From positions 21,905,501 to 21,969,500 of the forward strand of contig JARKIP010000023.1 of NCBI GenBank assembly GCA_029990175.1: a DNA stretch of 64,000 nucleotides, given 5' to 3'. The position numbers and the translations under genes were made by a program. Shown in pieces: positions 10,571 to 20,395 of the stretch. This DNA is from Petunia secreta. Taxonomy: Eukaryota > Streptophyta > Magnoliopsida > Solanales > Solanaceae. The notes beneath the pieces were generated by a model, which saw only the letters and a program-made list of their open reading frames with translations, was not told where the DNA came from and searched no databases. The first letter of the stretch is position 1. Each line of letters starts with the position of its first letter.

Positions 10571-11387
10571 TGTTAAAGTTATTTGAGAATGCATTTTGAT
10601 TATGACAAAAAGAATGTGATACCTAAAACTGTCTATGTGCTTCTCGCAGGTTTCGGACTCTGTGAATCATAAATTGATTCTCCTTCGAAGTCAGCTATGG
10701 AAAGATTGATTGACAGCGCCTCTTTCGCAAAGATGGGTTTGCCCTTGCCTTATTCTCTGGAGATATTTATATCTCTAAGAGAATCAAATCTCTTGGGTCA
10801 AATCTCTCTATCATCAGATCCCGTCAATCTCTCCTATCGCATCTCATTTGATATTCTGCCCTGATCTCCCGCAACGGTCTCCTTGCTTTGTTACTATTTA
10901 GTCGAGAGTTTCTGAAGGATCTCCTTACGCTTCTATTCTACTGTCTACTTTTCTCCACACTTTTACTTTGCAAAAATACTGTAACAAGCTAGTGATCAGT
11001 GTTAGAAAAGAAAAGAAGGAGAGGTTCTTGTAGAGGTAATAGTTGTGTCGAACAGAAGTTGGTTTGGTGAGCTATAAACCAAACAGTACGTTGGTGGTTA
11101 TCGAGTGGTGAAAAACCATCTGTGTGAAGACGTTCGTGGTTAACGATAAACCACACTTGTATTTCTGTTTACTAAAGAGCTTAAAGAGAGATCACTCCCT
11201 TGTGACCCAAGGGGACTGGATTAGGAACCAATTGGTTCTGAACCAGTATAAATACTCTGTGTCGTTCCCTGCTTACAGCTTTGCTTTCTGCATTACTTAT
11301 TATCTATACCTTACAGTCAACTCACGAATTGATTAGTCGACTAAAATTAATAGTTTTTACAATTCACCCCCCCTCTTGTATTCATCA
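10571..11387 (+). repeat. 5' LTR of the SIRE element at 10571
   Basis: 817 bp, TGTTAAAG...TTCATCA. The promoter is near its 3' side: TATAAATA at 11247-11254, so R-U5 is only about 110 bp. Just before it is a 14-bp perfect palindrome GAACCAATTGGTTC (11225-11238). Three small inverted repeats of GGTT/AACC type lie at about 11059-11082, 11095-11118 and 11136-11154. AGTCGACT is at 11335-11342. Confidence 0.95.
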
Positions 11388-11389
11388 AT

Positions 11390-11401
11390 TGGTATCAGAG
11401 C
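11390..11401 (+). promoter_or_regulatory. Primer binding site (tRNA-Met type)
   Basis: TGGTATCAGAGC, two bases after the LTR's CA end plus ATT spacing. It is complementary to the 3' end of initiator methionine tRNA, the normal minus-strand primer of plant copia elements. Confidence 0.93.
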
Positions 11402-11450
11402 TTGGACTCACACTTTGTTTGTTTTGCCTTACAGCAAGTGAGTAAAGATC

Positions 11451-14400
11451 ATGTCTACACACATTGTCAACGATGCTCTATTACAAGAGGGAACTTCCTC
11501 CACCCGGCCTCCCTACTTCAACGGGAAACATTACAGCCACTGGAAAATCCGCATGGAAACCTATGTCAAGTCAGTCGACTTGAAAGTCTGGCGAGTAATC
11601 AAGAAAGGTCCCTATACCATTCCAACTGGTGTCACTACCAAGAAGGAAGATGACACTGACAAAACTTCCGATTCCCTTGATTTGGATGACTATACTGATG
11701 AGCAAAGGGAAGTAATTCAATTGAATTACAAAGCAGTGAATATTCTCTACAATGCCATAAGCGGTGAAGAATGGGAAAAGATCTCCAACTGTGATACTGC
11801 AAAAGAAATTTGGGACAAGTTGGAAGTAACATATGAAGGTACCAGTAAAGTGAAAGAAACCAGAATCAATCTTCTAGTATATGAGTATGAACTATTTCAA
11901 ATGAAAGATGGAGAATCTGCTGAAGACATGTTCGCTAGATTCAGCAAAATCATTGGGGAACTCAAAGCACTTGGAAAAATCTACTCCAGTGGTGAGCAGA
12001 TAAGGAAGATTCTGAGAAGTCTGCCTACTACCTGGCAACCCAAAGTAATTAACATCGAAAGCGGAGATCTCAACAAAATATCTTATGACGAACTCAGAGG
12101 AGATCTGATTGCGTTCGAGAAAACACACTTGAAACGAAATGTGATGGAAGAGAAAAAGAAAACTGTTGCATTCAACACTACTGTGGAAGAAGTCGACTAT
12201 GATCAGGATGTTGAAGAAGACGATATCCAAGAACAACTTGCTATGATGTCCAGGAATCTGAATGGTTTAATAAATCGCAGACGTCAGTTCAGGAAAGGAA
12301 AGGTTCCTTTCAAGAAAGATCAAACCAACTACAGGAATGAAGGTCGATGCTTTGAATGCGGCAAACAAGGACACATTGCAACAAACTGTCCTGATGCCAA
12401 AAGAAAGGGAAAGAATAGATCTTATGCTGCATGGAGTGATGAAGATACAGCCGATGCTGAGCAAGATGAAGCAGCCAACCTTTGCTTCATGGCCTCAGAC
12501 AATTCTACCAGCAGTGGGATCAAGTCAAACGACTCGAGTGAGGGACACCACAACAGACCAACAATGATGAGAAAATGGTTTCTTGATAGTGGTTGCTCCC
12601 GACACATGACTGGAGACAAACAATTGTTCAAATCTATAACCAAGATCGATGGAGGTTCTGTTAAGTTTGGAGGGGATGCCAAAGGAAAGATTATTGGCAT
12701 TGGGATTATCTCTTTAAGTCCAACCTGTGACATCAAGGAAGCTTTTCTTGTTGATGGACTTAAACACAATCTCCTTAGTATCAGCCAACTTTGTGATGGA
12801 GGGTACAAGGTAAAGTTTGAATCCAGCAGATGCATTATTCATGACACAAAAGGTAAGGTAGTTCTCTCTGGATCCAGAGAAAACAACATCTATGTTCTCA
12901 ACAATGATAAGCCTTCTACAGGTAAACACTTATGTCTTGCTTCCATCACCAACGACCCCTGGACATGGCATAGGAAATTAGGTCATGCCAGTATGTCCTT
13001 AATTGAAAAACTGTCTAAACAGGAATTAGTAATTGGGCTACCAAAGCTTAACTTTTCAAAAGATCATATTTGTGATGCATGTCAACTTGGTAAGCAAACT
13101 AGAACCTCTTTTAAAGGAAAAGATATTGTCTCTACCTCTAATCCTTTAGAACTATTGCATATGGACCTGTTTGGCCCAACTAGAACTGCCAGTATCGGAG
13201 GAAAAAGATATGCTCTTGTAATTGTTGATGATTACTCTCGTTTTACTTGGGTTATGTTCTTATCTAATAAAGATGATGCATTTAAAAGTTTTGAAGTTTA
13301 CTGCAAGAAAGTACAAAGAGAGAAAGGCTACTACATTTCCACTATCAGAAGTGATCATGGAGGGGAATTCGAAAGCAAAGTCTTTGAAGAATTCTGCAAT
13401 TCTCATGGATTTACTCACAACTTCTCCTCTCCTCGAACTCCTCAACAGAATGGCGTAGTAGAAAGAAAGAATCGCACTCTTCAAGACATGGCCAGAACTA
13501 TGTTAGTTGAACACTCTCTTCCAAATCATTTTTGGGCTGAAGCTGTAAGTACTGCATGTCACATTTTGAATAGATGCCTCATTCGTCCTATCCTTCATAA
13601 AACTCCCTATGAACTTTGGAAAGGCAAGAGACCAAATATTAGTTACTTTCATCCTTTTGGCTGTAAATGTTTTATTCATAATAATGGTAAAGATAATCTC
13701 GGTAAGTTTGATCCACGTAGTGATGAAGGAATCTTCCTAGGGTACTCTAACACTAGCAGATCATACAGAGTATTTAATAAGAGAACCCTAACAGTTGAAG
13801 AATCCATGCATGTTGTTTTTGATGACTCCTTGATCCATGTCGAGAAAGGTAATAACGCAGATGATGATGAAGTTGAACCAGCTCCTTTCAGTCCATCAGA
13901 AACGAATGTATCAAACCTTGAGTCTCATAATCCTCAAGTCCAGGAGGCTAAGGATTCAGACTCTGCTCCTGAACAGACTATGTCAACCTCACAGCTCAAA
14001 GAACTGGAAGTAGTCGTGCCAAATGAATGGAGAAGTGATCCTGACTATCCACAGAAGTATATCATTGGGGATCCACGAGAAGGTATGAAAACGAGAAACT
14101 CACTTAAATCTAACCTGGCTTTCATCTCACAGATAGAACCAAAAAAGATAGATGAAGCTCTTCAAGATGACTCTTGGGTTCTTGCCATGAGAGAAGAGCT
14201 CGATCAATTTGAGAAAAACCAGGTATGGGAGCTCGTTCCGAGACCCAAAGGCAAGTCTGTGATCAGTACAAAATGGGTGTTCAGAAACAAACTCAATGAA
14301 GAAGGTAAGGTGGTAAGAAACAAGGCTCGTCTAGTGGCTCAAGGCTACTCTCAGACAGAGGGAGTCGACTATGACGAGACATTCGCTCCTGTTGCTAGAC

Positions 14401-15665
14401 TTGAATCTATTCGCATGCTTCTAGCTTTTGCCTCTTTCAAACAATTTAAACTTTTTCAAATGGATGTGAAAAGTGCTTTTCTAAATGGGTTTATTAAAGA
14501 AGAAGTTTTCGTTAAACAACCTCCAGGTTTTGAGAATCCTAAATTTCCTCATCATGTGTTCAAACTTTCCAAAGCCCTTTATGGTCTTAAACAAGCACCT
14601 CGTGCTTGGTATGAAAGACTTAGCTCATTTCTACTAGCACACGGATTTTTCAGAGGAAAAAGTGATAAAACCCTTTTTATACAAAAGACTTCCTCTGACA
14701 TTCTTATTATTCAAATTTACGTTGATGATATCATTTTTGGAAGCACTAATCCCAAATTATGCAAGGAGTTTGAAGTACTTATGCAGGGGGAGTTTGAAAT
14801 GAGTTTGATGGGAGAACTCACGTTCTTCCTTGGACTCCAGATCAAGCAATATGAAACCGGCATCTTTATTTGTCAATCTAAATATACCAAAGAACTTATT
14901 GTTAAGTTCGGAATGAATGATGCAAATCCTGCTAAAACTCCCATGAGCCCAGCTACACATCTGGTAAATGACTCAAAAGGTACTAGTATCAATGCTTCAC
15001 TTTATCGAGGTATGATCGGATCACTACTCTATTTAACTGCCAGTCGACCAGATATAATGCTTTCTGTATGTAAATGTGCTCGCTTTCAGTCAGCTCCTAA
15101 AGTATCTCATCTCACTGCAGTTAAAAGAATCCTTCGTTATCTTGTTGGCACAGTTAACTATGGCTTATGGTATCCTCGAACACAATTCTTTGATCTTATT
15201 GGCTTCTCAGATGCTGACTATGCAGGTGACAGGGTTGACAGAAAAAGCACCAGTGGTGCAAGCTTTTTCCTTGGAAAGTCTCTTGTTTCTTGGCACAGCA
15301 AGAAACAGGACTGTACTGCTCTTTCTACAGCTGAATCTGAATATGTTGCTTTAGGACATTGTTGCACTCAACTACTTTGGATGGGGAAACAACTCTCTGA
15401 TTATAACCTATTTTTTAAACCTATTCCCATGCTATGTGACAATACTAGTGCAATTGAACTTTCCTACAATCCAGTTGATCATCCTAGAACTAAGCATATT
15501 GGTGTTCGTTATCATTTTATTAGAGATCATGTTCAGGATGGTGACGTTGATATTTCCTTTGTTAGCACTGATTTTCAATTAGCTGATATTTTCACAAAAC
15601 CTCTTTTAGAGGAACGATTTTGTGCTCTACGTAACTTACTTGGAATATTGCCTGATCCCTCTTAA
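11451..15665 (+). CDS. SIRE copia gag-pol polyprotein
   Basis: Uninterrupted 1404-codon ORF beginning at an ATG 50 bp after the primer site. In order: Gag core (UBN2-type) about residues 20-230; CCHC zinc knuckle with C300, C303, H308, C313; aspartic protease with 'DSGCSRHMTG' (catalytic Asp379); integrase with 'WHRKLGHAS' HHCC finger and DDE core ('GVVERKNRTLQ'); reverse transcriptase from about residue 910 ('KWVFRNKLNEEGKVVRNKAR', 'IYVDDIIFGS'); RNase H ending 'LADIFTKPL'. Proteins act in the virus-like particle: Gag packages RNA, protease cuts the chain, RT/RNase H makes DNA, integrase inserts it. Gag and Pol are in one frame with no stop, unlike the element at 30692-40577. All visible catalytic motifs are intact. 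Confidence 0.95.
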   Translation: MSTHIVNDALLQEGTSSTRPPYFNGKHYSHWKIRMETYVKSVDLKVWRVIKKGPYTIPTGVTTKKEDDTDKTSDSLDLDDYTDEQREVIQLNYKAVNILYNAISGEEWEKISNCDTAKEIWDKLEVTYEGTSKVKETRINLLVYEYELFQMKDGESAEDMFARFSKIIGELKALGKIYSSGEQIRKILRSLPTTWQPKVINIESGDLNKISYDELRGDLIAFEKTHLKRNVMEEKKKTVAFNTTVEEVDYDQDVEEDDIQEQLAMMSRNLNGLINRRRQFRKGKVPFKKDQTNYRNEGRCFECGKQGHIATNCPDAKRKGKNRSYAAWSDEDTADAEQDEAANLCFMASDNSTSSGIKSNDSSEGHHNRPTMMRKWFLDSGCSRHMTGDKQLFKSITKIDGGSVKFGGDAKGKIIGIGIISLSPTCDIKEAFLVDGLKHNLLSISQLCDGGYKVKFESSRCIIHDTKGKVVLSGSRENNIYVLNNDKPSTGKHLCLASITNDPWTWHRKLGHASMSLIEKLSKQELVIGLPKLNFSKDHICDACQLGKQTRTSFKGKDIVSTSNPLELLHMDLFGPTRTASIGGKRYALVIVDDYSRFTWVMFLSNKDDAFKSFEVYCKKVQREKGYYISTIRSDHGGEFESKVFEEFCNSHGFTHNFSSPRTPQQNGVVERKNRTLQDMARTMLVEHSLPNHFWAEAVSTACHILNRCLIRPILHKTPYELWKGKRPNISYFHPFGCKCFIHNNGKDNLGKFDPRSDEGIFLGYSNTSRSYRVFNKRTLTVEESMHVVFDDSLIHVEKGNNADDDEVEPAPFSPSETNVSNLESHNPQVQEAKDSDSAPEQTMSTSQLKELEVVVPNEWRSDPDYPQKYIIGDPREGMKTRNSLKSNLAFISQIEPKKIDEALQDDSWVLAMREELDQFEKNQVWELVPRPKGKSVISTKWVFRNKLNEEGKVVRNKARLVAQGYSQTEGVDYDETFAPVARLESIRMLLAFASFKQFKLFQMDVKSAFLNGFIKEEVFVKQPPGFENPKFPHHVFKLSKALYGLKQAPRAWYERLSSFLLAHGFFRGKSDKTLFIQKTSSDILIIQIYVDDIIFGSTNPKLCKEFEVLMQGEFEMSLMGELTFFLGLQIKQYETGIFICQSKYTKELIVKFGMNDANPAKTPMSPATHLVNDSKGTSINASLYRGMIGSLLYLTASRPDIMLSVCKCARFQSAPKVSHLTAVKRILRYLVGTVNYGLWYPRTQFFDLIGFSDADYAGDRVDRKSTSGASFFLGKSLVSWHSKKQDCTALSTAESEYVALGHCCTQLLWMGKQLSDYNLFFKPIPMLCDNTSAIELSYNPVDHPRTKHIGVRYHFIRDHVQDGDVDISFVSTDFQLADIFTKPLLEERFCALRNLLGILPDPS

Positions 15666-15982
15666 TGTTCCTCAGTTTATTACCTTAAGTTTTTTTTTTT
15701 TCAGACCTTCTTAATTATTAATGCTTATTTTACTATGTAATTATTACCTTTTGCTCTTTTACTTGTCATTATTACTATCTTCAGTTGAAAAGATGTCAGG
15801 CGGCGTGGAAAGCAGTTCCCAAGGGTCTGCACCTTGTCCCTTCATCTCCATCAGTCATCCGTCTCTTCAGTTCATCTACCACTCACACGACACTTCCTTT
15901 CCCTTTCCCATTCCTTTTAACCCTTCTTCTCCCAAAAAATTCACTCCATCTCTTTTCCTCTCCCCAAAGTACCTCCATTAAA

Positions 15983-17374
15983 ATGGTTCGCAAAACATCT
16001 TTCTCTGCACGCCGAAGCCAGCGCACTAAATCAAAACCACCCACCACCTCTACCACTCCAGTTCCGATAGAATCAGACCACTCTGAAAACACCATATCTA
16101 CCTATCAAAGCCCAAACCGAAACCCTATGTCTTCTAAAAAGGCCGGTAAAAGACCCATGCAAAGTCCTGATGATGAATGTGTTAAAAGGCCCAAGAAGGA
16201 ATTCTCCCTTGCCGACCTGGATGAAACCCTAGATTTCTGGGATGCCTCTGCCTGTGAAAAGCTTATCTCTCTTAAGGACAAACCCTTGGCTCATGGTAGA
16301 CTTGTGGACCTGGAGACCATGGACTCTCTCAATTGCTCTCTGACTCCATGGTTTGCTGCTCAGGACTGGTCCAGTTTCTTCTCTACCGAACCTGTTGAAA
16401 TTCCTGAGGATCTGGTAAGGCTCTTTTATGCCAATCTCCGTCCCTGTTCTTCTGGTGGGTTTGAAACAATGGTGTTGAACACTCGCATCGTCATCACTAA
16501 AGCTATTCTTTGTCGCATTCTGGGCTGTAAGTCTTCTGGTTACTCTGACTTTTTTAAAATCTCCTGGCCTGCTGATTTTGAGGTCTCGTTTGACCAAGCC
16601 AAAACCTTTCTCTCTGATAAGACTGATGTTCCTGAAGGGCAACTTGGCCCCCTTGACTTATCTTTTGAAATGCGTGTTCTTGCTCATATTGTTGGTACTA
16701 CTTTGCTTCCTCGAACTGGGTCTCTTAGCTCTCTGTCTCAGCGTGACACCCTGATTGTCTACTGTCTGGTCACTAAAAAGAAATTTGATTTAGCTACCTG
16801 GATCATTGAATACATGCTTGAAAGTACTGCTGAATGTGCATCCCTTCCATATGGCATCCTTATAACTCGTATCCTGCATTTTTATAAAGTAAATGTCTCT
16901 GAGTGGAAAACCTTCTCTTTAACTGCCTGTTACAATTCCCGTACGTTTGCCTCTATGGGATATGTTCATATTAATGACTCTTGGGTTCGTAAAGAACCAA
17001 AATCCCCCAAGCCTGTTGATGATGTTGCTGGTCCCTCTAAGGTCTCTGCTCAAGTTGAAACTGAGCCTACAGGTAAGTTCAAAACTGCTCTGGCTGATGT
17101 CAATGACCTGGTGCTAAGCTTGCACTACAAATGTGACAAGGCCTTTGCGGATATTGCTGAGCTTAAGTTGGATGTCGGCAGATTCTCTCTTAAGCTTGAT
17201 ACTGCTGTTACAGACTCTGCTGCTGCCCTAAGGCGGGTTCATGAACGTATTGATGCTGTCTCCACAGACGTTCAAGCCAGAATCACTGCCATGTCCACTG
17301 ATGTTCAAACTAAGCTGGATCGTATGACTGACAATGTTGTGAACACTCTTACTTATTTTCTTGCTCCTCGCTAA
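15983..17374 (+). CDS. Extra ORF of the SIRE element ('env-like' position), plant transposon protein domain
   Basis: 463-codon ORF between pol and the 3' LTR. The start is the first in-frame ATG (15983); the open frame runs back to 15785 only through non-ATG codons. Residues 1-72 are basic and disordered with Lys/Arg clusters ('ARRSQRTKSK', 'KRPKKEF') that could serve nuclear import. Residues about 147-306 form a helical domain I would place in the 'putative plant transposon protein' family often found in plant retrotransposons. Residues about 365-455 are heptad-rich (coiled coil). No signal peptide or obvious membrane segment is seen, so an envelope role is unlikely. The central domain aligns in pattern with the extra ORF at 31944-33881 (an 'FY.N' start, a 'LG...GY' block, a Pro-Arg pair, 'SLPYGILIT'). 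Function unknown. Confidence 0.85.
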   Translation: MVRKTSFSARRSQRTKSKPPTTSTTPVPIESDHSENTISTYQSPNRNPMSSKKAGKRPMQSPDDECVKRPKKEFSLADLDETLDFWDASACEKLISLKDKPLAHGRLVDLETMDSLNCSLTPWFAAQDWSSFFSTEPVEIPEDLVRLFYANLRPCSSGGFETMVLNTRIVITKAILCRILGCKSSGYSDFFKISWPADFEVSFDQAKTFLSDKTDVPEGQLGPLDLSFEMRVLAHIVGTTLLPRTGSLSSLSQRDTLIVYCLVTKKKFDLATWIIEYMLESTAECASLPYGILITRILHFYKVNVSEWKTFSLTACYNSRTFASMGYVHINDSWVRKEPKSPKPVDDVAGPSKVSAQVETEPTGKFKTALADVNDLVLSLHYKCDKAFADIAELKLDVGRFSLKLDTAVTDSAAALRRVHERIDAVSTDVQARITAMSTDVQTKLDRMTDNVVNTLTYFLAPR

Positions 17375-17456
17375 ATTTGACTACTTGGGTCTGTAATATT
17401 CAGGATAACCTAGCAACTGCTGTGCTTATTTTTGCTTGCTCCTTTTTGGTTGATGC

Positions 17457-17725
17457 CAAGGGGGAGAACAGACTAGCTTAATTATGCCTACTTATGTGAA
17501 TATTGAATTATCTGTGTTATGCTTTATGTCTTCTGTCTTAAGGGTAACTCACTCAGGGGGAGTCAACTAACCTCCCTACCCGCTTTAAAGATAACTCACT
17601 CAGGGGGAGCTATCACCCTCAGGGGGAGTCAACTATCAGCTTCAAACAGTCGACTTCAGAAACAAAGGGAAGTATACTAGCACATTCTCTCTCTCACTTT
17701 TTGTCATCACCAAAAAGGGGGAGAT
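17457..17725 (+). promoter_or_regulatory. Repeated polypurine tracts (mPPT) before the 3' LTR
   Basis: AGGGGGAG-type tracts occur at about 17458, 17554, 17602, 17620 and 17712-17724; the last, AAAAAGGGGGAGA, abuts the LTR and is the functional plus-strand primer. Repeated tracts of this kind are a known Sirevirus hallmark. Two of the upstream copies continue into AGTCAACT (17561-17568, 17627-17634), and AGTCGACT follows at 17648-17655. Confidence 0.75.
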
Positions 17726-18548
17726 TGTTAAAGTTATTTGAGAATGCATTTTGATTATGACAAAAAGAATGTGATACCTAAAACTGTCTATGTGCTTCTC
17801 GCAGGTTTCGGACTCTGTGAATCATAAATTGATTCTCCTTCGAAGTCAGCTATGGAAATATTGATTGACAGCGCCTCTTTCGCAAAGATGGGTTTGCCCT
17901 TGCCTTATTCTCTGGAGATATTTATATCTCTAAGAGAATCAAATCTCTTGGGTCAAATCTCTCTATCATCAGATCCCGTCAATCTCTCCTATCGCATCTC
18001 ATTTGATATTCTGCCCTGATCTCCCGCAACGGTCTCCTTGCTTTGTTACTATTTAGTCGAGAGTTTCTGAAGGATCTCCTTACGCTTCTATTCTACTGTC
18101 TACTTTTCTCCACACTTTTACTTTGCAAAAATACTGTAACAAGCTAGTGATCAGTGTTAGAAAAGAAAAGAAGGAGAGGTTCTTGTAGAGGTAATAGTTG
18201 TGTCGAACAGAAGTTGGTTTGGTGAGCTATAAACCAAACAGTACGTTGGTGGTTATCGAGTGGTGAAAAACTATCTGTGTGAAGACGTTCGTAGTTAACG
18301 ATAAACCACACTTGTATTTCTGTTTACTAAAGAGCTTAAAGAGAGATCACTCCCTTGTGACCCAAGGGGACTGGATTAGGAACCAATTGGTTCTGAACCA
18401 GTATAAATACTCTGTGTCGTTCCCTGCTTACAGCTTTGCTTTCTGCATTACTTATTATCTATACCTTACAGTCAACTCACGAATTGATTAGTCGACTAAA
18501 ATTAATAGTTTTTACAATTCACCCCCCCCCCCCCTCTTGTATTCATCA
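17726..18548 (+). repeat. 3' LTR of the SIRE element at 10571
   Basis: 823 bp. Identical to the 5' LTR except for three substitutions (near 17860, 18272 and 18293) and a 13-C instead of 7-C run near its end. TG...CA ends, followed by the target duplication ATAAC. Confidence 0.95.
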
Positions 18549-18553
18549 ATAAC

Positions 18554-19247
18554 AACCATAAATTACAAGAGATTTTTCCACAAGGAGACAATGCAACACA
18601 GAAAAATTATCGAAAATGGCTACTATTTGTGATTCTTACCCAGCATGGCAGTAATTATGCAAAATAACTTTATACACCTCTTTAAACGTGTATAAATTTG
18701 TATAAGTATGTATGTACAAATAAATAAAGTTGTATAAATTTTCAGATTTATATAGAAGTGTGTATGTTCATATAAAGTTTCAGTATTATTTGTGTGTAGT
18801 TTTGTATTTCTCCTATTGCCTACGCATTTATTTATGTGTATTTATGTATAATTTTTTTGAAAAATTTGTGTGTATAAACTTGTCCAAAATAATTATATAG
18901 ATAAAATCAACCATAGCTGTCAATTCCCTCCTTCCCCTGCCACTGACCCACCAACAGTGAGGGCGTCTGCCGGTGGGTCTGTGACAGGGAGAGGGGAGGG
19001 AAGAATTGCCAACTAGAGATTTTTATTTTGAAGGAATATCTAAATTTGTAAAATAGGAAATATGCTATGCATGTAAGAAAAAAATACTGCCTCTCATTTG
19101 TTTTATTACTATAATACCAACTTGAAACCATTTAAATCGAATTAGGAAATAAATTAGGAGACCACCACTCATTTTTATTCTATGCTGCCCAGAAAATGCA
19201 CCAACATCAGCTAGTGTTGCAATTTGGGCCCAAATGGACCTTACAAG
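18554..19247. other. Intergenic, with one long imperfect hairpin
   Basis: No gene. 18650-18860 is a TATAAA/GTATGT-rich low-complexity stretch. 18923-19002 can fold: the TTCCCTCC...ACCCACC arm pairs with GGTGGGT...GGAGGGAA across a short loop of about 19 nt, giving a stem of about 30 bp with mismatches. Confidence 0.45.
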
Positions 19248-19791
19248 TAAAAGATTTTGCCCAGCGGCCATTTTTAATATCGGTATTTAATTTGAGGCGA
19301 CTATTTTTTTGGTCTTACACTAAAGGCCACTTTTGGGCCTTACTAAATAAGCATTGACTTAAGTTCTGATCATTGACTGAAGTTCTGTCCATAGGGTCCT
19401 GGACTAAAGTTCTATCTTTAAAGACTGAACTTTAGTCAATATGACCCTGGACTTAAGTTCCATCTTTAAGGACTGAACTTCGGTTAATATGGCCCTGGAC
19501 TGAAGTTCTATCTTTAAGGATTGAACTTCAATCCATATGGCCCTGGACTGAAGTTCTATCTTTAAAGACTGAAATTCAGTCAACATGGCCCTGGACTGAA
19601 GTTCTATCTTTAAGGAGTGAACTTCCATCCATATGGCCCTCGACTGAAGTTCTATCTTTAAGGACTGAACTTCAATCCGGACCCTGGACTGAAGTTCTAT
19701 CTTTTAAGCGAAAGCGGCCACAAACTAAATATTTTGGTATTAGTGGCCTGTGCCCAAAGACCAGTGGCTAAAGTGGCCTTTCGTGCACTTA
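19248..19791 (+). repeat. Repeat element with 48-bp minisatellite (copy 1)
   Basis: From about 19399 to 19702 a 48-bp unit (CTGGACTGAAGTTCTATCTT...) repeats six to seven times; unit starts fall at 19399, 19447, 19495, 19543, 19591 and 19639. The conserved flanks (GGTCTTACACTAAAGGCCAC left, CCTTTCGTGCACTTA right) are found again in reverse orientation at 54041-54452, so the array is part of a mobile or formerly mobile unit. Because 48 is 16 codons, an open frame runs through the array; I read it as a by-product, not a gene. Confidence 0.8.
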
Positions 19792-20392
19792 CCCCAACTT
19801 ACAAAGCTCGGAATGACATCAAATTTTTCACCCAAGTTATACAACACTTATAGAATCCACTCATGAAGACGGATCTCAAATTAGATCCCTGAAACAGAAG
19901 ATAGGGGTCCCATGAGAAGAAGTTAAATTTTCAAATTTCGGAACATTAGCAAAAACTATCCGAATGACCTCTGATTTCACTTATGAAAGTTTACACAGGT
20001 CATAAAATGACCATACGAATCTAACAGCAATTTTGGATTTGAAATCGGAGCTCATTTACTCAAAATCGAGCTCAAAACCCTCTTTTAAGCTAGTTTTACC
20101 GACAACCGAAATTAAAACCTTCTTCCAAGACCTTCCAAGCGAAGTCAGAATCAAGTCAAAATTTATAGATAGGTCCTAATGAACTTTACGGAGCTTTGAG
20201 GAGTATCGACATACCAATCGAAGTCCTAACTCCCAATATGACTAACTAAGGTCGTTTCACATAACTCCTATGAACATAAGCGGCCTAAATTTCTATTCTG
20301 GCATATTGATGGAACCTTTATCATGTGATTATATTGGCATTTCTTTTATAAGTGACTATGTTTTATTAATATTTTTTCAACAATATATCATG
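19792..20392. other. Intergenic, no gene seen
   Basis: Unique-looking spacer with no supported ORF. Sequence such as 'TGACCTCTGATTTCACTTAT' resembles gypsy LTR debris, but no boundary can be set. Confidence 0.3.
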
Positions 20393-20395
20393 TGA

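Larger units (their letters stand above)
10571..18548 (+). mobile_element. Complete SIRE-lineage Ty1/copia LTR retrotransposon
   Basis: 7978-bp element with 817/823-bp LTRs, TG...CA ends and a perfect 5-bp target duplication ATAAC (10566-10570 and 18549-18553). Internal order: tRNA-Met primer site, uninterrupted gag-pol ORF, extra ORF, repeated polypurine tracts, 3' LTR. The LTRs differ by three substitutions and the length of one C run (7 versus 13), so insertion is very recent. SIRE assignment rests on the RT block 'EFEMSLMGELTFFLGLQIK', the extra ORF in the 'env-like' position, and the multiple purine tracts known for Sireviruses. It looks capable of autonomous movement. Confidence 0.95.

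Noticed and set aside
11390..11401. tRNA-like sequence
   Set aside because: Only the 12-base primer binding site complementary to a tRNA end; no cloverleaf. The same holds at 39757-39771, 43252-43262 and 63887-63904.
15785..15982. N-terminal extension of the SIRE extra ORF
   Set aside because: No ATG in this part of the frame; translation is most likely from 15983.
15983..17374. Envelope gene of a retrovirus-like element
   Set aside because: No signal peptide, transmembrane anchor or cleavage site; the protein looks nuclear or cytosolic.
19404..19628. 74-codon repetitive protein ('SLKIELQSR' repeats)
   Set aside because: It is the translation of the 48-bp minisatellite, open only because 48 is a multiple of three.
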